Shown here piece by piece: positions 59,237-64,000 of a stretch of 64,000 nt of DNA. Both the position numbers and the translations under genes were made by a program. Every line of letters begins with the position of its first letter. Positions within the stretch are counted from its first letter, which is position 1. The notes beneath the pieces are model-generated. The model ran no database searches, had not been told where the DNA came from, and worked only from the letters and a program-made list of their open reading frames with translations. Source of the DNA: Drosophila pseudoobscura (lineage: Eukaryota > Arthropoda > Insecta > Diptera > Drosophilidae); NCBI RefSeq assembly GCF_009870125.1, contig NW_022881738.1, positions 124,001 through 188,000 of the forward strand, read 5' to 3'.

Positions 59237-59571
59237 TGTAAGAAGGAGTGGGCCAGCTGGCCTATTGAAGCGGCAGCGGGGAGCAGCAACAGCAGTAATA
59301 ACAGCAGCAGAGGAACAGCTGATGAGCAGTAACAGCAGCAGCAACAGCAGTAGCAACAGCAGGAGTAACAGCAGCAGATCAACAGCGGACAGAGAAGAAG
59401 AGGAACAGAGCGAAGCAGTGAAAAGGAGAGAACAGCAGCATACGGACGCGACTCAAGCAGCAGCAGAAAATCAGCAGAAATAAGCCGTAACATTAAGAAC
59501 TTTTGTAAGCACACATACCAGGCCACCGCGATAATAATACGAATAAACAATACTCTAAATAATATCTTACA
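59237..59571 (+). repeat. 5' LTR of copy 2
   Basis: 335 bp. It has GGAGTAAC and the AATCAGCAGAA segment, the type found in the 3' LTR of copy 1, plus a private C in GAAGCGGCAG. Confidence 0.92.
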
Positions 59572-59826
59572 TTTGGGGGCTCAACCGGTCGCGTACTGCC
59601 TGTGTAAAGTGGAAAAAAATCAAAAATTGTGTGTCTCATGTCTCAGAAGCCGGCAGCAGACTAAGCGAGACTTAAAAGAAAAAATTCGGTGCAAAAAAAC
59701 TGCGCATTTGACTCTCAGAAGCCGCAAGCAGAGGAAGCGAGACAGCGAGTGGGTGAAAAGAAGAACCGAGAAAAAGGGGTTGTTTCAAGCCGGCTGCCCA
59801 CAAGAGTATTGCGCAGTAAAATTATA

Positions 59827-62800
59827 ATGGAAAATACAAGTGGACCACCAGCCGGGAATATGCAGAAAAACGAAGACCCAAGTGGATCAGAAGAAAACAG
59901 GATCAATCGCCAGCAAAACGCGAACGAGGAAGCGATGAGGTCAACACTCCTAGAAGAAAACACACAGACGCTCCAACAGCTGGTTCAACTGCTCTCGATG
60001 AAAATAAATGCAGATGAAATTGACAAGAAAAATGATGCAAAGCTGGTAGTGGAAAATTTTGCCAAAATTATTCCAGAATTCAACGGAGAAAATATGTCGG
60101 TACAGCAGTGGTTTATTAACTTCGAGCTAAACGCTGAAGCATACGGACTAAATGACAAACAAAAATACGTGCAAGCCCGAGCAAAAATGACAGGTACAGC
60201 CGCTCTTTTTCTCGAGTCCACAGCAGTGTATGAGTACGGCCAATTGCGTCATCAACTTCTACAGGAGTTTGAGTGTGAGCGTTTATGCAGTGCGCAAATT
60301 CACAATCAATTGTCTATGCGAGTGAAGATTGCCGGCGAAAGTTTTCACGAATATATACTACAGATGAAACGCATTGCTGCACGTGGGACAACAGACACGG
60401 AGTCGGTGATTCGCTACATTGTCGACGGACTGAATTTAGAAACGGATTATAAGTACACCTTGTATGGATGCAGCTCATACAAGCAGCTGCGAGAGAAGTA
60501 CGAAATCTACGAAAGAATGCTCGCGGTTGATGGGGGTTTTGCCCCGAAACAAAAAGACTCACAGCCGTTCGGAAAGAAGTCCAATTTTACTAAATATGAA
60601 AGGAAGCAACACTGCTACAATTGTGGATCCCTGGAGCATCTACGCAATGATTGCCGAGCTGCATTAAAGTGTTTCCGCTGCAATCAGACTGGACACATGT
60701 CTAAGGATTGCCCGAGTGCTGCTGCCGTAAACGTTGCATACGAGGAAAAACGCCTGAAGTCTCTTAAAATTAACGACGTGCAAGTCAAGGGTCTCATAGA
60801 CACCGGTGCAGATGTTTCCCTATTAAAGATGTCAGTGTTCGGCAAAATGAGTGGTATCCATCTGCAAGCCAGTTCGTCAACTTTGAGGGGACTTGGAAAC
60901 AACATCACACGCTCCGCTGGGCAGTTTACGGCAGAAGTGGAGATCGACGGAATGCGACTGGCACACAAATTCCTTGTGGTGGCCGATCATGCCGTCGGAT
61001 GCGAATTGTTGCTTGGACACGACTTTATATCCAAGTTCACGATGACATCAACGCAAGGAGGATATAAGTTTTCTCCCCTGCCGGGGGAGGAAACTGAGGA
61101 CATCAAACAGATAAGTATTTACAACGTGGTCGAAGAAAATACTGACATAAACATTCCGTCGCAGTTCAGAGATGCCGTCTAATCAATGATTCAGGACTTT
61201 ACTGAAAAGAAGCAGACTGCAGTGTGCCCCATCATGCTGAAGATCGTACCGGACGAGAAAATAGCGCCGTTTCGACATTCGCCAAGTCGAGTGGCCATCA
61301 GCGAAGCCGACGTTGTCAAGCAGCAGATCGATGAATGGGCCAACGCTGGGATAATACGACGCTCATCATCAAATTTCGCCAGTCGGACTGTAATTGTCAA
61401 GAAAAAGGATGGGAGCAGCCGGGTCTGCGTGGACTATCGTCAGTTGAACAAGATGGTCTTGAAAGATTGCTTTCCCGTTCCAATCGTTGAAGAGGTGCTG
61501 GAAAAACTGGAAAATGCTAAGGTGTTCACCATCATGGACTTAGAAAATGGATTTTTCCACGTTCCTGTGGAAGAAAGCAGCAAAAAATATACGGCGTTTA
61601 TAACGAAGGAAGGCCTCTTTGAGTTCAACCGTGCGCCTTTCGGTTTTTGCAATTCGCCAGCAGTTTTCATCCGTTTTATAAGTTTTGTATTTCAAAACCT
61701 TATAAATGAAAACATTCTTGACCTGTACATGGACGATATCGTTATACACGCTGAAACCGCCGACGAATGCCTGGGAAAGCTGAAGAAGGTTTTTGATGCT
61801 GCAGCTGAATACGGGCTGAAGATGAAGTGGAAGAAGTGCCGATTTCTGCAGTCGACCATTACATTTTTGGGCCACCAAGTTGGAGGAGGTGAAATCAAGC
61901 CTGGATTGGAGAAAACCAAAGCCGTCAGCAAGTTCCCGATGCCGAAAAACATAAAGGCTGTGCAGTCGTTTTTAGGATTAACTGGGGTTTTCCGTAAATT
62001 CATAAGAAACTATTCGCTAATCGCCAAACCACTGACCAATCTGCTGCGAAAAGATGTCCCATTTAAAATGAGTCTGGAGGAGCAGCAGGCGTTCGCTACA
62101 TTAAAGGAAGCATTGGTGAAAGAGCCGGTCTTGAAACTTTATCGCAGGAATGCAAAAACCGAGATACACACTGATGCGTCAAAGGACGGGTTTGCAGCGG
62201 CGTTGTTACAATGGCACGAAGGACAATTGCATCCGATCTTATTCTGGAGTAAGAAAACCTCGGAGTCTGAAGCACGACAGCATAGCTATATACAGGAAGC
62301 CAAAGCAATTTTCCTAGCGTGCAAAAAATTTCGTCAGTACATACTTGGAACCAACTTTAAGCTCGTAACGGATTGCGCCGCTTTCAAGCAAACGTTAAGC
62401 AAGAAGGACGTTCCGCGGGAGGTAGCCCAATGGGTCCTGTACTTGCAGGACTACGACTTTGAAGTGGAACACAGACCAGGAGAACGGCTGAAGCATGTGG
62501 ATTGCCTGAGTAGGTACCCAATTGATGTCATGATGGTATCTTCGGAAGTCACAGCAAGAATTAAGAAAGCCCAGCAGGAGGATACGATGATCAAAGCAGT
62601 TTCCGAAATTTTGAAAAGTAAACCATATGACAACTTTAAGTTGAAAGCTGGTCTCGTATACAAAGTGGTGCAAGGCACGGACTTGCTGGCAATACCAAAG
62701 TCATTAGAAAAAGAAATAATAACCGACGCTCACAACGCAGGACACTTTGCCGCTCAAAAAACAATGCACACCGTACAGCAGAGCTATTGGATTCCACATC

Positions 62801-63761
62801 TGGAAGGAAAAGTAATTCAGATCATAGGAAACTGTATGAAATGTATAATCTACAACAAAAAGCTTGGCAAAAAAGAGGGATTTCTGCATCAAATTGACAA
62901 AGGATCACAGCCGCTGTATACTATACACGTGGATCACCTTGGGCCTATGGATGCCACTTCAAAGCAGTACAAGTACATCTTCGCAATGGTTGATAGCTTT
63001 AGTTAGTTCGTATGGATGTATCCCACAAAAACAACAGGAGCAGACGAAGTTCTCAAGAAGTTAAGGGAGTGGTCTGATGTATTTGGTAATCCGGCACGCA
63101 TAGTAAGCGATCGTGGAGCAGCATTTACATCTTCAAGCTTTGAGGAGTTTGTCAAGAAAAAGAACATCGAACACATATGGAGCACCACAGGGGTACCAAG
63201 AGGAAACGGACAAATTGAACGCGTAAACCGATCTATTCTCAGCATCATTTCCAAATTGTCGTCGGAGGAACCTGGAAGATGGTATAAGTTCGTACCGCGA
63301 GTTCAGAGGGCTATTAACAGCGTTGTCCATTTGAGCTGATGATCGGGTTAAAAATGCGTTGTGGACCGGATAGCGACATACTTCAGCTAATAGAAAAAGA
63401 GATGGTTGATAATTTTGAAGACGAGAGGCAAAAGATGCGACAAGAGGCAAAAGAAAATATTCAGCAGGCCCAGGACAGATACAAGGAACAGTTCGATAAA
63501 AAGCGGAAATGCGAATACGGATACAAGGTCGGAGATCTCGTAGCCATACGTAGAACACAATTTGTAACCGGAAGAAAGATGGCCAGCGAATTCTTAGGGC
63601 CATACGAAATAACCAACGTGAAACGAGGCGGACGCTATAATGTTCGGAAGGCAGCAGACGTCGAAGGACCAAGCAACACGACCACAAGCAATGATAACAT
63701 GAAACTATGGAGCTTTTATGTAGAAAACGAGGACGCATTGTCATCAGGGACTGATGACTAA
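59827..63761 (+). pseudogene. gag-pol: gag-pol of copy 2, two stops and a frameshift
   Basis: Same domain order as copy 1: capsid, two zinc knuckles, protease, RT with YMDD near 61726-61737, RNase H, integrase. A TAA at 61180-61182, between protease and RT, is found only in this copy; the corresponding codon in copy 1 (35718-35720) is CAA. The integrase TAG (63004-63006) and the frame-changing deletion (near 63330) are shared with copy 1. Other visible differences include TGGGGTTTTCC against TGGGTTTTTCC and ATCGCCAAA against ATCGTTAAA near 61985-62025. Confidence 0.93.
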
Positions 63762-63775
63762 TCAGGATGACCGAG

Positions 63776-64000
63776 TGTAAGAAGGAGTGGGCCAGCTGGC
63801 CTATTGAAGGGGCAGCGGGGAGCAGCAACAGCAGTAATAACAGCAGCAGAGGAACAGCTGATGAGCAGTAACAGCAGCAGCAACAGCAGTAGCAACAGCA
63901 GTAGTAACAGCAGCAGATCAACAGCGGACAGAGAAGAAGAGGAACAGAGCGAAGCAGTGAAAAGGAGAGAACAGCAGCATACGGACGCGACTCAAGCAGC
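63776..64000 (+). repeat. 3' LTR of copy 2, cut by the window end
   Basis: 225 bp visible. It carries the GTAGTAAC form otherwise seen only in the 5' LTR of copy 1. The site of the 11-bp AATCAGCAGAA indel lies just past the window end. Confidence 0.9.

Larger units (their letters stand above)
41229..64000. repeat. segmental duplication, copy 2 (interrupted by the Ulysses-like element)
   Basis: Parallels 25.0-38.6 kb: satellite 41.2-47.77 kb and 57.67-59.24 kb, then the dead mdg3/micropia-like element from 59237. Monomers on either side of the Ulysses-like element (47.70-47.77 and 57.68-57.86 kb) correspond to adjoining monomers at 31.36-31.60 kb. About 800 bp is missing from copy 2 between roughly 58.2 and 58.5 kb. 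Confidence 0.8.
59237..64000 (+). mobile_element. mdg3/micropia-like element, copy 2 (runs off the window)
   Basis: Same structure as 33786-38648, offset 25,462 bp over the interior. It starts at the same base of the same variant monomer (GGTACGGTGGTTCAGTATACA before the LTR). By eye I found about seven substitutions in the interior. It shares the integrase TAG and the later deletion with copy 1 and has one extra stop. The right part of its 3' LTR lies outside the window. Confidence 0.93.

Noticed and set aside
59237..64000. Independent second transposition of the mdg3/micropia-like element
   Set aside because: Same insertion base, shared rare flanking variants and shared lesions show that it was duplicated with the array.

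Overview
The window looks like a stretch of Drosophila heterochromatin. It is a long array of an approximately 170 bp satellite into which LTR retrotransposons and one ribosomal-protein retrocopy have inserted. No single-copy euchromatic gene is visible. The Drosophila assignment rests on the RpS19-like protein, which is very close to fly RpS19a, and on the Ty3/Gypsy families present. One element has LTRs of about 2.15 kb and a tRNA-Lys primer site, like Ulysses of the Drosophila virilis group, so a virilis-group or related species is my best guess (inference).

Layout: satellite 1-4741; mag-like Ty3/Gypsy element, + strand, degraded, 4742-9250; satellite 9251-13489; processed RpS19 retrocopy 13490-14090 with an intact 156-aa ORF; satellite 14091-18952; mdg3/micropia-like element, - strand, with SAP-domain Gag and uninterrupted RT-RNaseH-integrase, 18953-24284; satellite 24285-33785; second mdg3/micropia-like element, + strand, dead, 33786-38648; satellite 38649-47771; Ulysses-like element, - strand, with RING-H2 Gag, 47772-57672; satellite 57673-59236; second copy of the 33786 element, 59237 to beyond the end of the window.

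The satellite has several levels of order: a 170 bp monomer with an internal 23 bp degenerate duplication; higher-order repeats of 7, 8, 9 and 13 monomers (about 1190, 1360, 1533 and 2184 bp); and a tandem segmental duplication with a period of about 16.35 kb once the Ulysses-like insertion is subtracted. That duplication carries a dead retrotransposon along. Both copies sit at the same point of the same variant monomer and share the same inactivating lesions, so the second copy arose by array expansion and not by transposition. The Ulysses-like element inserted later, into the second copy only.

The points most worth a second look are the two accessory N-terminal domains on Gag proteins (RING-H2 and SAP), the swapped LTR types between the duplicated elements, the missing target-site duplication around the SAP-Gag element, the intact RpS19 retrocopy inside satellite DNA, and the probable GTTAAAC frameshift signal and pre-LTR hairpin of the Ulysses-like element. 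All identities were judged by eye.
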